A DNA stretch of 64,000 bases from the NCBI RefSeq assembly GCF_020882245.1, contig NC_083599.1:71221745-71285744 (forward strand). Reading direction: 5' to 3'. The notes beneath the pieces are model-generated. The model was not told the origin of the DNA. It searched no databases and was given only the letters and a program-made list of their open reading frames with translations. This DNA comes from Rhopalosiphum padi. Its lineage: Eukaryota; Arthropoda; Insecta; Hemiptera; Aphididae. Positions 23,601 through 35,159 of the stretch are shown here, piece by piece. Made by a program: the position numbers and the translations under genes. Within the stretch, counting starts at the first letter, position 1. Every line of letters starts with the position of its first letter.

Positions 23601-23690
23601 AGCTTAATAATGTAATTTGAGATATCTATACGAAGTATATGAACTATCTGATGTTAGAGAGATTAGTTTCATTGTCTTAACATTTTGACT
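20670..23690. other. AT-rich intergenic, nothing identified
   Basis: Long AT-rich sequence with poly-A and poly-T tracts (for example 20998-21009 and 21478-21496). No coding exon, RNA gene or bounded element was seen. Confidence 0.5.
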
Positions 23691-23694
23691 TTTA

Positions 23695-24185
23695 TATAGA
23701 GCCGAAGAGAATTTTTGTCGGGCCCACGAGCTGATCGATTCCAAGCCCCCTTTACTTACACTTATTTGTCCGCCAATATATACGTACTTCTTGAACATAA
23801 CACAATACAAATATTGTAAATATTGTAAATATTGTAATTTAGTACAATACAAATATTCAATTTTTAAATTTTTATAAAATGTAAACATCAAAAACATAGT
23901 AAATTAGTTAAAATCATTTTGGGAAAAAAATAAATAACAATAACACTAAAAATAAAAACCATTAAACCAATTATATCCTTATAGTTTCTTAAGATAATAT
24001 CTGATCGGCGATCACCAACAATAGATTAATTTAAAATTAATTAGATAAAATTGTTTAAAATAGTATCTTATGGTACAGCAAATAATTATAAAACAATTCT
24101 GTATAAAAGGTGTCACGGGCTCTTTCGGAGGTACGGGCCCCGGGGCTCTAGCGCTCGCTGCCCCACTCTCTCACCGGCCCTGCTT
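23695..24185. mobile_element. DNA-transposon debris with GC-rich terminus
   Basis: Two GC-rich patches, 23700-23755 (GTCGGGCCCACGAGCTG) and 24115-24185 (GGGCCCCGGGGC ... CCGGCCCTG), stand out in AT-rich DNA. CCGGCCCTG at the right edge looks like a terminal motif of a non-autonomous DNA transposon (CAGGGCCGG on the other strand). I could not match a left terminus or a target duplication. Confidence 0.35.
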
Positions 24186-24189
24186 TCGT

Positions 24190-24860
24190 GGACTTACAAA
24201 ACATAAAAATAAAAGACATGAATAACTAGAGAACATAGTATAGAGTATTGAAAATATCTGTAAAAGTCACCAAGCTCAATAATCATTTCAAGTTGTTAAA
24301 TTTTTTAAACTTTATTATTTTTTAGTGACTAACATAATAGTAACATGTATGCAAACTGTTTTATGCTATACGTCATGCATTGTTTAGTATATTAGAAAAA
24401 TTAAAAATGTATATAAATACTGTTTTATTTTACTAATGTGTTTCGCGAAAACCTTATAAAATTTTAAATGTTCTGTCATTCGAAAAAGGTTATAAAAACC
24501 ACTGCTTAAAGTCTAAAGTTGTTCCTATGTTTTTTTTTATATAATAATAAGTTAATGATAACTTTTGGTTGTTTTTCATTTCTTTTAAAGTAATATATTT
24601 TTTATTTTATCTTATTTTAATTTTAAAATAAGACTATGAGCATTTTGAAATTGTAATTTTTTTTTGAATTTTCAAGGGTTACTAAAACGATTTGGTTTTC
24701 GACCTTGGTGCCCGTGGTTTGCAGTTCATACGCGGCGTACAAATTATACATGGTTTAGTTATCTTACGGGTATCATAATATTTATTTTCGATCTAACAGA
24801 TTTTAAAAAAAATTCTTATATTAAAATCGATGATAAACATCACGACTGCCAAGGTGTTCT
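24190..24860. other. AT-rich intergenic downstream of the Arg-rich ORF
   Basis: This is AT-rich sequence, which would be the 3' flank of the minus-strand gene at 24863-25702. No poly(A) signal could be chosen with confidence and no other feature was seen. Confidence 0.4.
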
Positions 24861-24862
24861 GT

Positions 24863-25702
24863 TTAGGCAGAGCCTGAACGGGACGCCGAGCGCGATTTCC
24901 GGCCATCCCGTTGAGTGCTAGCGACAGTGTCCAATCCGGTGTTCCGCGTCATGCGCGTGTGGCCTGTCCCGCTCGTCTCTGGCAAATCATCCGATATTTC
25001 ACCGACGGCGGACTCGCCAAGTGCAAAGACGCGGCAGCCACTGCTTCTCCTCTTCCTTCTTCTCCTCGGCTTGCACCCCGTCGACCTCCGACGCGTGGAT
25101 CTCCTTCTCCTCCTCCGGCGGCGGGTGCTGCCACAAGGACTTCCACATTTGCTGGCCGCCATCGTGAGGACGCTTCCGCCGCCGCTATACGACGAAGCTT
25201 CGTCAGTGGTCTCTGCGTTGTCGTCGGTGGTGTAATCGTCGTCTTCATCGTCGCCACTACTGATCTGATATTGACGACGACGACGCCGGCTGCCATTTCG
25301 CCTCTTCCTTCTACTCGCCCTCCTCCTCCTGGATGTCGCATCGACCGCTGACGAATCGTCGTCGGCTTCGTCATCGTCTTCTTCCGCGTCCGTGGTCATG
25401 TCGTCTTCGTCGGTACCGCTACGTCTCCTTATGCGCCGGCGACCGGACCGTGACCGACTACGCCTCCTGCGGCTCTTCGGCCGACGCCTCATTGATCGGC
25501 GGCCTATGCGCCGACGATTACGTCTCAGTGTTACAACGTCGCCGATGTCACTAGTCGACCGGCCACCGTTATCGCTGTCCAAAGCGTAGGTCGAAACGCT
25601 TGACGTGTTTTCGCGTTTTCTTAGCGTCCCGCCTCGCTCAGCCAACTTTTTCACTGCCGATCGCTTTTCAGTGATCCGTTTTCCGGTCATAATTGTGCGC
25701 AA
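24863..25702 (-). CDS. Arg/Ser-rich protein with alternating basic and acidic blocks
   Basis: A single 279-codon minus-strand frame runs from ATG (25702) to TAA (24863) through a CpG-rich island. Residues 60-95, 125-143 and 193-220 are Arg-rich blocks with RS dipeptides (for example RRRRSRSRSGRRR). Residues 97-117 and 151-168 are Asp/Glu-rich (for example DDEDDDYTTDD). It is wholly low-complexity with no recognisable fold, signal peptide or membrane segment. Such composition is typical of nuclear RNA- or chromatin-associated disordered proteins; function is unknown. A second in-frame Met (residue 5) could be the true start. GC-rich CGN/GAN repeats also open overlapping frames on both strands (146 and 141 codons), so the coding call rests on this being the longest frame, with a sensible start and stop. 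It could instead be a CpG-rich first-exon region. Confidence 0.45.
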   Translation of the reverse strand: MRTIMTGKRITEKRSAVKKLAERGGTLRKRENTSSVSTYALDSDNGGRSTSDIGDVVTLRRNRRRIGRRSMRRRPKSRRRRSRSRSGRRRIRRRSGTDEDDMTTDAEEDDDEADDDSSAVDATSRRRRASRRKRRNGSRRRRRQYQISSGDDEDDDYTTDDNAETTDEASSYSGGGSVLTMAASKCGSPCGSTRRRRRRRRSTRRRSTGCKPRRRRKRRSSGCRVFALGESAVGEISDDLPETSGTGHTRMTRNTGLDTVASTQRDGRKSRSASRSGSA

Positions 25703-28515
25703 CGTGGTTCAGTCTCAAGATTTAGTTAAAAAAATAAAAAAAGCCAGCGCTAGTTAAAACAAAATTGTATAATAATATATTATACGTAATGAGCTTCCTT
25801 CATATTACTTTCTGATGACAAACATCGTATCCATACGACGCACTATATAAAATACACAATCATACTTTGATTTTGGCCAGCAACGCTAAAATTAAGTAAT
25901 CGCAACTGTGCCGTATTTATGTGATAAATCATTGCACACGAAAAATAATTTTGAACGGAAACAGTTTACCAGCCTTTTTTTCTAAGGATAATTTATTAAT
26001 TACAATACTTATAGCCCTATACTTAATACATAATATACATTGCTATAAGTAATTTAATTTTCTATTTTATATACGTTTATATAGGTTGAAATAATTTTAT
26101 CACTATACCTAACTCTTATTAACTAATAAATTATAAGCTAATAATTAAAAATCAAAACATAGGTAACCGCTTTTTTAGTTTTTTGTTTTAAGTACCTAGG
26201 TGTCGTGCGTGTACCACATCAATACATCATTATAATAAGTATCTAAGTACTTTATTAGTTCAATAGATATTTTAAACTTGAATTCAATGGTAAATCATTT
26301 TATTGTTTAATGCTGTATTTCAACCAACGATTCCTATAATATATACAAGTGAGCAGTGGTTAAGGGTATAGAGTTATTAATTAAATTAAGACAATTTAGT
26401 CGAATAAAACATTTAGTTGATATATATATTAAATAAAAAACACAGGCAACTTATAATAAAATCCTTGATATTTTACCTTAAATTATTATATTGATTATAT
26501 TGATATTTAACTATTCGTGATTTTGATGATTATGTTACAACAATATTTTACTCTTTTGTCAATAACCTTAAGGACTGGAGTGTCATTCTTTATTATGGTA
26601 GTATATTAGTATCGTTTTTACTGTTTTTAGGAATTCCCGAGTCTCATACTATTATAAGCATACAAAAAACGATTCTTATTAGAGATTATGTCAGTTTATA
26701 TTATAAAACATAATTAAGTATCATGAAGTATAGAGTATCCTATATTTTTATCAAATATAATAAATTTATATTATTACTACCTATTGGAATAATGTATTTT
26801 ACTATTAGTAATAAAAAGTATAAAATTTAGACAATAGCTTATATAAACTAAAATCGTTTTTTTTACTAAATGTTCAATTACGACAAAATTTGAATATAAA
26901 ATTACGTCTATATAAAACAAATAATAATAAAAATATATACATATTTTAGATTTTTAGGTTTCAGTAAAAATTACTTATGAGGAATCTTTTATTCAATTAT
27001 AAAGCCTTAACCACAAAATTAGAACATTTTATAAATTTTTTTAGGTACAAATAATTTGAAATTGTACGTGATTTTGTTGAATTTTGTCAAAATTTGATAA
27101 ATCAATGAGAAATAATGATTAATGAGTTTCGTGATTTTAAGCGTGAAAGTCTAAATTCATAGAAACTAAAACTTCAAACACATAAAAATGATTGTATCGT
27201 AGGTTTACAATTAATTTAAATGCAGAAATCCTGTACATATGACAACCCTAAAATAATCTATTCGTTTATATTTTATAATTTATGAATAAGTAGCAATACA
27301 GTTATTCATACACAACGTTGTAATTTATGTTACTTTTTAATATAATTATTACGTATGGCGAAGTAGAAACGTACCAACAGCCAACCTAATCCTAACTATA
27401 TATGAGGTAGAAGACTCAAATTGATTCTTATACAATTTTGGAATCGATAGCTTAAAAAAAACAATTAACTGATGACTAATTTTATCCGCTTGATGTACAT
27501 AATGAAATTGTTAAAATAATGTTTGACCGTCAAACGGAGCGATGAAGTGGAGTCTACGCGGTGGGAATATATTTATAATAATATGACAGTCGGTCGACGA
27601 GTGCCGCACCACCACTACCAGTCCTCACCGAGGAGGTCCGCGCGTATTTGTGTACGTCGCATTGTAAATCATTATGAACTTATAAAAATAACCAAAACAG
27701 TAAACACCGATTGTAACCAAAATACGTAGGTAGCAACGGTAGCCGGTAGGTATGTTAATAGTAATTATTAAATAATAAATATTATATAGTTTTAAACGTA
27801 GGTACTATATGGTTATGGTAACTGGTAGGTAAGGTACAGAATATACTAAGACGACCATGGATGGTCCATATCACGAAGATGTGAAATTCTTATCCTATAA
27901 AGCCGAGTTTTCACTATAAGTGTTCACTTTGTCATGTTAAGTAGTCAAGTTGATTATATTCAACTTGTAGCTTGTAAAGTTGTAAGTATCGTGTTTTGCG
28001 TGTTTAAAACATTTGATTATAGATGTATATTAAATCCACGAAACACTACACTGTTGCTGTACTCAGTTAACCATGTGGTTAACATTTACCATAACGATAA
28101 CATAACAGATTGTTAAAAATATTTAACCACCGACCACTTATTTATCAAGTAGTTGGATTATTATTAATGAATTTCACTAGTTAAATCCAGTGGCATTTCC
28201 TGATTTTTTTAAATTGGTTTTTAAAATTTTTTTTAAACAATAAAAAACTACAATACTACAATAATACTATTTATTATAATTATAATTAAAATTTTAATTA
28301 TAGTACTTTTTGAATGATAATATTTTATTCAAATATACAAATAAAAACAGAAAAATTAAAATGAAATATTTGGTATATCTTTTCCTTTTAATTATAATTT
28401 ATAATAAAAACTTAATTTACTATCAACATAGTTTATGACCTTCTTATTACCAACTAAATTTCAAAAGTCCATAATTTAATTAATTAATTAGAAACATATA
28501 ACAACATTAATCATT
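25703..28515. other. Mostly AT-rich intergenic; small CpG patch at 27520-27670
   Basis: Most of this stretch is AT-rich with nothing identified. The patch at 27520-27670 has several CpGs and a 68-codon plus frame (27523-27729) without family features. It may be a small promoter or transposon fragment. Confidence 0.4.
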
Positions 28516-28519
28516 ATAC

Positions 28520-28745
28520 TAATGTTTTAATAATTAAAAAATTAATGAATTGCTCAGTTCTGTAAAACTTTTTCCAATATTATCAATGATAACATTGGTG
28601 TTAAGTATCAAGTCAGATTCAATATCTATTAATATTAGTGACTCCAGTAATTATTGAACAATTGATGATCTCCAAAAGTTTTTGATTATTTTTAACTTAG
28701 AGAAAGCTCTCTCACAACATACTTGAGTACAGGATTAGGTTAATA
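28520..28745 (-). mobile_element. hAT transposase C-terminal remnant
   Basis: On the minus strand, after allowing frame changes, the sequence reads like ERAFSKLKIIKNFWRSS, then LESLILIDIESDLI, then NVIIDNIGKSF. This fits the hAT C-terminal dimerisation domain ('aERsFSkLk.iK..lRs.m...rL..La.lsIe'). It is broken by stops and has no identifiable termini. Confidence 0.55.
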
Positions 28746-29493
28746 CAACATTATATGAAATGATTATCACTTGGTATAACGACTAATGAACGTGTCATTT
28801 TATTACGAGCCGCTATGCAATACTTGTTATACATGTTAGTAATATTTATTATTTTTTTTTTAATTATTATAGAAATAAATTTAATCTTTCTCTGCGTTGA
28901 GTTAGTTTGTTGACAATTTGTACTGGATCAATTATAATGACGTACCCTATTTAAAAGGGCTAATCCAGTTAAACGCTCTTAATTTTTAAAATATAAGATG
29001 TAGGTAATTTTAAAAATAACAAAATTACCTGTAAAGCACAAAAATATTCAGACCACTCATATCCTGTATAAATGTATAAATGTATAATACTGTATAGTGT
29101 CTAGTCGGACTTCAACAGAAAAATGACGTAATGTCATAAATTATTGTAAATCGGTAAATCGTAATGTCAAACGCTGAAAGGCAATGATTAAAAATGTTGA
29201 TAAACAATAATTATTAACAACAGTATGACCCGTATGCGATCGCTGGATGGCAACAGTATTTTTGAAGAAAAGATAAGATTACACATTAGTCTTTCAGATC
29301 ACTTTATTCGGCCGAACATTCGGAACATTAAAGCTTATTAGTGCGAAACGCGGACATTTTGTATGGTTGAGTAAAAATTAAAATAGTAGAACGCGGACAC
29401 TGTACTATTAAATAGGTACTTAAAGTATATATATAATATAAATGAGTCGTTATAGCATCTGTTCAAAACGCATTCCCCATAAGATTACATAGT
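28746..29493. other. AT-rich intergenic, nothing identified
   Basis: No exon, RNA gene or bounded repeat was seen between the hAT remnant and the next element. Confidence 0.45.
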
Positions 29494-29525
29494 CATAAGA
29501 GCATAAACGCAATTTGAGGGGGCTT

Positions 29526-29542
29526 GGGGGGCTAAGCCCCCC
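29526..29542. repeat. Perfect GGGGGGCT-A-AGCCCCCC palindrome
   Basis: A 17-bp hairpin-capable palindrome in the subterminal region of the hAT-like element at 29502. Subterminal hairpins of this kind are common in transposons of this type. Confidence 0.75.
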
Positions 29543-29580
29543 AAAACGATCTGTTAATATAATAATATCCCCTATTACTT

Positions 29581-29691
29581 TTATATATCTATTGCGCCGT
29601 CACCGCTCCTACTATAAGGACGGTTGTGGTCGGCCGCGACTTGCGAAGTGTTAGAAAGGAAGGGACGCCCACCGATTGGTATAACTGCAGT
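29581..29691 (-). other. Exon-like block inside the hAT-like element
   Basis: On the minus strand a consensus acceptor (TTATTTCAG) precedes a CpG-rich block. One frame reads TAVIPIGGRPFLSNTSQ and continues open to a stop at 29581. It looks like a captured terminal or truncated exon. I do not recognise the protein. Confidence 0.3.
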
Positions 29692-30091
29692 CTGAAATAA
29701 TATGAACAATTTAAAACACCATGCGCATAAAGTTATAATAAATAGTACGCAAACGTCGCAAACTGACATATACACTAAATCATAATAATTAAAGTATGGG
29801 CGCCCGAAATATACAAAAATATATAATAATAACTAATAAGTCACCTAGCAGTGCTCCAGAGGGACTAGAGGGAGCTTACAACAGAGAACAGGTACAAAAT
29901 AACACGTTACCAATGACCACAGCTTCGATGAAGACACGACGGTCTACGATTGCAGGATAATACTGCGGCTATTCCTCTGGTCCTCCAAGCTGGTAAAGCG
30001 ACAGCAGCTTGAGATGCGAGACGATCACGTGTCTAGGGCGTGGGTGGCACACGCGAACACAGCGAATATCGGACGACGATGACGTACCTAC

Positions 30092-30540
30092 CTGATACCT
30101 AAACACAATATAGCCGTCGGACCACGCGACTATACGCGTAAGAGTGTGTGTGAGCAATGTAATGCTGTTTTTTCTCACGACACACTGCTATTGACACGTC
30201 ATATACGTCACAGTTATAACGGACCGCAAGTACGCGAACACACGTGGACGCACGACGGATTGTCGTATCGCTCGAATAAGACGTCGAACTGGGCGTAAAA
30301 CACAACACAGCATCAGTGATCACGCTGGACGATCGCGTGTGAGGTAGACACGGGTAGGCACGTAACAACCACGTGACCAAAACCAGTGTGAAGAGTGAAG
30401 ACTAGGTCCGCACGGGCCGAACGCCGGAGAACAAAACCACAGAGCTGAAAGAGCAACCGTTCAGTAACTGCTGTGTCGGCTGCGACAGGCGGCGGCGATG
30501 ACAACTTCGCGAGCTTTCGTCCTACAGTCGCACCACCTTA
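30092..30540 (-). other. CpG-rich first-exon-like block inside the hAT-like element
   Basis: CpG-rich DNA ending at a strong minus-strand donor (CAG then GTAGGT). Several short overlapping frames exist and none has family features. Composition matches the 5' UTR/promoter blocks of genes elsewhere in the window (34.4-35.2 kb and 14.1-14.3 kb). It may retain promoter activity. Confidence 0.35.
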
Positions 30541-30690
30541 GGACTGGTTGACTAGATGGCGGGAAACGTATCCGTGTTCGAACAATATCTCTGGGAACAT
30601 AATGCATATACACAGCAGTGCATACATGCAAATTATAATAGTTCCCCCCCCCCATAAATTTAAAACTCAAATTGCGCCTATGCATAAGAG

Positions 30691-33450
30691 ACAAAAATCA
30701 AATGCTGGTGATAAAAATGAACTATTAAATGTATATTATAATTAGCATCAAAAAGGAAATGACAAATTTCAAATTTTTAAATTCTCTATATTGGCTATAT
30801 TATATACGATATATTGACATGTATTTTTTAACGATTTTTTTCAGTATAATTATTTATTTATATTGTACACATCTATAATTTATTTTTTAACATGACTTTT
30901 GATAATATAGTAGTAATAGATTAAAAAAAACTGATTATTTTGACTTGTTAATATAATATATTATATAGGTACCTATAAATTTGACTTATGACTAAAGTAT
31001 TATATTTTTTAACGTTTGTAATATTGACATTTTATATACTTATTATTTAGGTATATAACTTATATTTACAATATACGAACCTTGAGAACTTTCGTTCTTA
31101 TATTTTATATATAAGTTGTATGTATATACAAATACTAAATACATTAATACGTATAATAGTACAAAATGTCCGCGTTAAGCAGTTTAATAGACCATACAAA
31201 GTGACCGTTTTCCTTGATCTAAATTCTAGAGAAATGTACAAAAGTACTAAAACAAACACATTTTTGTAAAATTGCATCTCAAAAATATTCATGTTCTGTT
31301 TTTACTCAGCTAGAGGGATTCATTAAAATCTACTAATACCTATTTACTATATAGGTAATAGGTATATTTTTTAATTAATTAAAGATTATTAATTATATTA
31401 TAACTTATTTATTTACTAATTGGGATTTTGGCAATGAAGGAGGTTTGACGGTTTGACCCCCCCCAAAACCTCTTTTCCTTACCTACGGAACTGTCTTGCA
31501 CAAATCTTTAGCGTATATAAAATTTTCTGGTAAATTTGTCAATAATTGCTTCGATTTTAATGTATTCTCATTTTTCCGGCTCAGATATTCGGATGTGTTT
31601 TACAGTTTAGACAGTAAAGCGCTTTTCACTGTTGACTATTAATCTTGCACATTATACAAAATAGAATGTTTCCGTCAAATAAAAAATATTTTCTCCAAAT
31701 TCCAAAACATATTTACTTTTGATATTATTTTTAATTCACACACGACTACACAAACACATATTATCCCGAAGCAAGGTCATATAAAATTTAAACCATTACT
31801 TATCCTACATTATCGTCGGAGAATTTACAAAAAACTTATTTATAATACAATATAATATGTCATTTATCTAAATTCTAAGGTATGTATGTAATTCTTAACA
31901 TAGCAAGCCGATAATACAATAATCAGTTACTATTGACGATAATTGACCGAAAGTCGATATACGGGCTAATAGAAATTTAAAAATAATCGAAATGTGAATA
32001 ATATGTCTAGTAAGTTAGGTAATAGTATTATTATATAACTTAATACAATTTTCTCTCAATATATGTATATATTTTAGAAAAATGCCAAAACATGCATGAA
32101 AATTAAAGATAATCCAAGTATGCAAAAATAAGAAAAAAAAATTATGTATTTTGAATCTATCGATTATAATTTATAATTCAAACTTGTATTAATTGTAGCT
32201 GATATAGCTACTTTTTGGACTGTTTTAAAAAAAAAAAGATGAAAATGCATATTAATTTGAGACCTAATTTTATTATTAGTATTTAATTAAATTATTATAA
32301 TAATATATATTTATACCATATTAGTATAATATATTAATATTACTCGTACCTACTTATGTATATCAACTTGCTTGTATAAGATATAACTATAATTTAATAT
32401 TTTAATAACATCTTTGTAAATAATAAATAGGTACCGTAAATGTAAATCAGCATTTAACGTGAATAGTATTCATAAATAGGTACCTAAAATTTTAAAATAC
32501 CTAAATCAAATATGTAATTGCGTATAGTAAAATTTATAATTATATAGAATACGTAAAAGTTGATTCCACGAATAATATTTTTGAATCATAACAAAATAAA
32601 GAAATCAATTTAGTCAAACATTGGTTTAGCATAAAAATTCCCGTCTTTCCTAAATTTTTAATAGTTTTTCCCAATTATAAAAAAAGTACTAAGCATTTTT
32701 AATTTTTATCTGTCCAAACTACTCCAAAGTACAAACTTGATATAATTTTCTATCAAAACAATCTTCAAAATTAAGAATCGAAGTATTTTATCAATAACTT
32801 TTACTTATCGTGTAACACACGTCACACACACACACGCACACACATACATAATGACATCATTGTTACATCGCCCTGCTTAAAATCTAAAAAAAAATAAGCA
32901 TATATTTTAATTATTATAAAAAAAAATTATATTATTTATAAAAAGGATTTTATATGTATATTTAAACTTACAGAAATTATAAACGTATTTATAGACTGAA
33001 AAATTAAGATGTTTTATGAAAATCGAATAAGCGATAGCAGATAATCGTCGAAAACAACAATATTACACATTGTACTTTGCAGTGCTATAATGAGAATTTA
33101 TTTATGCTGCCTACACGTGACATGTATTTCTTATCGCAATATTATATAATTTTATTTACAACAAAACAAAGCATTGGAAATTAATTTAACGATTTGAAGT
33201 TTAAACTACTATTGTATTTTTAATAAAATGTGAAATATTATTTTACTATAAAATTATCATTTAGATAAACAAGCCAAACTAGATATCCGCTTACTAGATT
33301 TACATTACATTAACATTTCCACATACACTATAATACTATACACAGATACACAGATGTAAAAAAATAAATTAAATAAAACACTATTTCCATCTGGCACATC
33401 AAATGGAACATCCAAACAAATAAGCTAAACCAAATTAAATAAACGGTCAA
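30691..33450. other. AT-rich intergenic with one transposon end
   Basis: Mostly AT-rich with nothing identified. A short segment at 31424-31497, with CCCCCCCC-AAAA then CTTACCTACGGAACTG, resembles the termini of non-autonomous DNA transposons. A (CA)n run lies at 32823-32845. Confidence 0.4.
32823..32845. repeat. (CA)n microsatellite
   Basis: A CA dinucleotide run with one CG interruption. Confidence 0.8.
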
Positions 33451-33923
33451 AAGATGAAAAGAAGCCCAAGTTTATACTACAAACGAAAAAAAAACTAAAT
33501 TGGGCTAGAATTGGCTACATAAGGCTGACACATGTATATTTGATTGCAAAAGATGACACACTAAAGTGCCAATCAAGCGGCACCACTCTCGCTATTAAAT
33601 ACATATCCCAGGAGTGCAGAAAATATGAGGAACTATGAAAGGGACTTAACATAAGCCCCCTGATTGAAATATGTCCAGATCTAAACCCAATCAACGAGAA
33701 AATATAATTGAATTCTTCAAATTAATTAAAACATTAAATTTAATATAGACAACAATAATTATTACATAAAATATCTAATTAATAGTAATTATTTAATTTA
33801 AAATTGTAAATCTTTTCTCTTTTTGTTAAATGTTATAATGTAGGTATATATAAATAATAAATATAATGGTATAATGGCCTGAGTAGTCTACGCAGAAATT
33901 ATTATAATTTCCAAAAAAAAAAA
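33450..33923 (+). mobile_element. 3' end of a jockey-like non-LTR retrotransposon
   Basis: One plus frame near 33520-33640 reads RLTHVYLIAKDD then LKCQSSGTTLAIKYIS then CRKYEEL. This corresponds to the C-terminal region after the RNase H domain of jockey-type elements ('iGHtrlTHgyLl....p.C..Cg..ltv.Hil.eCp.y...R'). After a stop it continues with PDLNPINEKIIEFFKLIK. An AT-rich 3' UTR and an A-rich tail (33913-33923) follow. It is 5'-truncated, as is usual for LINEs, and the frame is broken. Confidence 0.65.
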
Positions 33924-34429
33924 TAAATTATCGTTTAAAATGTGATTTATTATTATAATGAGGATGCTATTACATATTTTATTTATGTTTGGGCATTAAA
34001 CACACAACTAGAACACCCTGAATAAATGCCAATGGTAAAATCGTTTTATCTAAAGAATATTATTTAATTTGGTGAACAAAACGATTTCGAACACTGACCC
34101 AGTGACCAAACCGAATACAATGACAATATAATATAGTTGTGTACATCCGCGGTATCTAGTGTGCTTTACTCGTTCTTACTTTCTTAGTCATTTTCTCGTG
34201 TGTTGTCGAATAGCGAGTTATATATCTCCTAAGAAAATACGTCCTATCGTATAGTCCACGGGAGCTATCACGAATTCCTAAATAGCAAAATAATTATTTT
34301 GGCCCCACAAAGCAATAGACCTTATACCATAGATTAATGTAACACCGGTGTTCCATTAATCCTTATGCATAATAAATTAATAACTAATAAGGTAACTAAC
34401 CACTACGGGCACCGCGGCGTTTTTCGGTG

Positions 34430-35159
34430 TTATCAACGGTGATAAGACGACAATGGTGGAGGCGGCGGAGGAAGCGGTGGAGTGACGTCAGGACGACAAC
34501 GTTCCAAACAACAACAACACCCACTTCACCGCCACCGTATTCGCAAGTCGCAGAACCCAACGCTCGCGCACACGCACACGCGCCGCCCGCACGATCGCCG
34601 GATTTTACACAGCAGCGGCGACGGCGCGGATATCACACGCTTGAAATTTTTTTTTTCTTTGCCTTCCTCACTACCGTCTCCCCCACCGGTAGGCCGATTA
34701 TTACAGCCGTCGACGCCGACACCGCCACCGCCGCCGCCGCCGATAGAATCCACCGTAGTGCGCATTCGGTCGCACACACACAAAAAACACGCACACTCAC
34801 AAGTCGCAGTCACCGACATCGTTCGGACGGTGCGGAGGAGGAGGCAGTGGTGATATTAACCAGCGAGTATTAATTTCGTTTTTTTTTTTTTATCCCATTC
34901 CGTTTTGTTTTTGTTTACTCGACCGGTGACGGCTGAAATCAAACCGCGTCCGAACGATAACGTCGCGCGTGTCGTTTGTCGTATTTCTTCACTGACACAG
35001 AATCAAGTCGTCTGTCCACCGGGTTTTCCCGTTCGAACGTTTTACCGATTGACGAACGTCCGTCGTCAGCCAGCCACCCAGTGTTTCGTTCCGGTCGATC
35101 GTTATGCTATCTTCTGTGCTACGGAGGTCCGTCTATTCATTTTCACCGTCGTATCCGAG
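34430..35159 (+). promoter_or_regulatory. CpG-rich promoter and 5' UTR exon of ANKRD50
   Basis: A CpG-rich block ends at a consensus donor (CCGAG then GTAAGA at 35160). Several overlapping frames (34427-34873, 34905-35231) are open, but they are CGN/CAN low-complexity and have no family features. The next well-supported gene on this strand is ANKRD50, whose coding start at 39746 already matches the family N terminus. This block is therefore best read as a non-coding first exon with a first intron of about 4.5 kb. The linkage is inferred. Confidence 0.5.

Larger units (their letters stand above)
29502..30682. mobile_element. Non-autonomous hAT-like element carrying exon-like host DNA
   Basis: The 1181-bp segment is flanked by a perfect 8-bp direct repeat CATAAGAG (29494-29501 and 30683-30690), the target-site size of hAT transposons. 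Its ends are inverted: CATAAACGCAATTTGAG at the left and the complement of CATAGGCGCAATTTGAG at the right, 15 of 17 matching, each followed by a G-rich run. No transposase is encoded. The interior is unusually CpG-rich (29590-29660, 29930-30540) and resembles host promoter and exon DNA. On the minus strand there is a strong donor (CAG then GTAGGT, boundary 30092/30091) and a good acceptor (TTATTTCAG, exon beginning 29691). The simplest reading is a non-autonomous element that captured gene fragments. Confidence 0.6.

Noticed and set aside
24911..25589. Plus-strand frames and a second minus frame across the CpG island
   Set aside because: These are shadows of the longer 279-codon minus frame, created by CGN/GAN repeats that keep several frames open.
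29526..29542. G-rich palindrome as a transcription terminator
   Set aside because: Intrinsic terminators of this kind are bacterial; here it lies just inside a transposon end in a eukaryotic genome.
29969..30694. Four short minus-strand frames as separate genes
   Set aside because: They overlap, lack family features and lie inside a delimited hAT-like element; better read as captured promoter/exon DNA.
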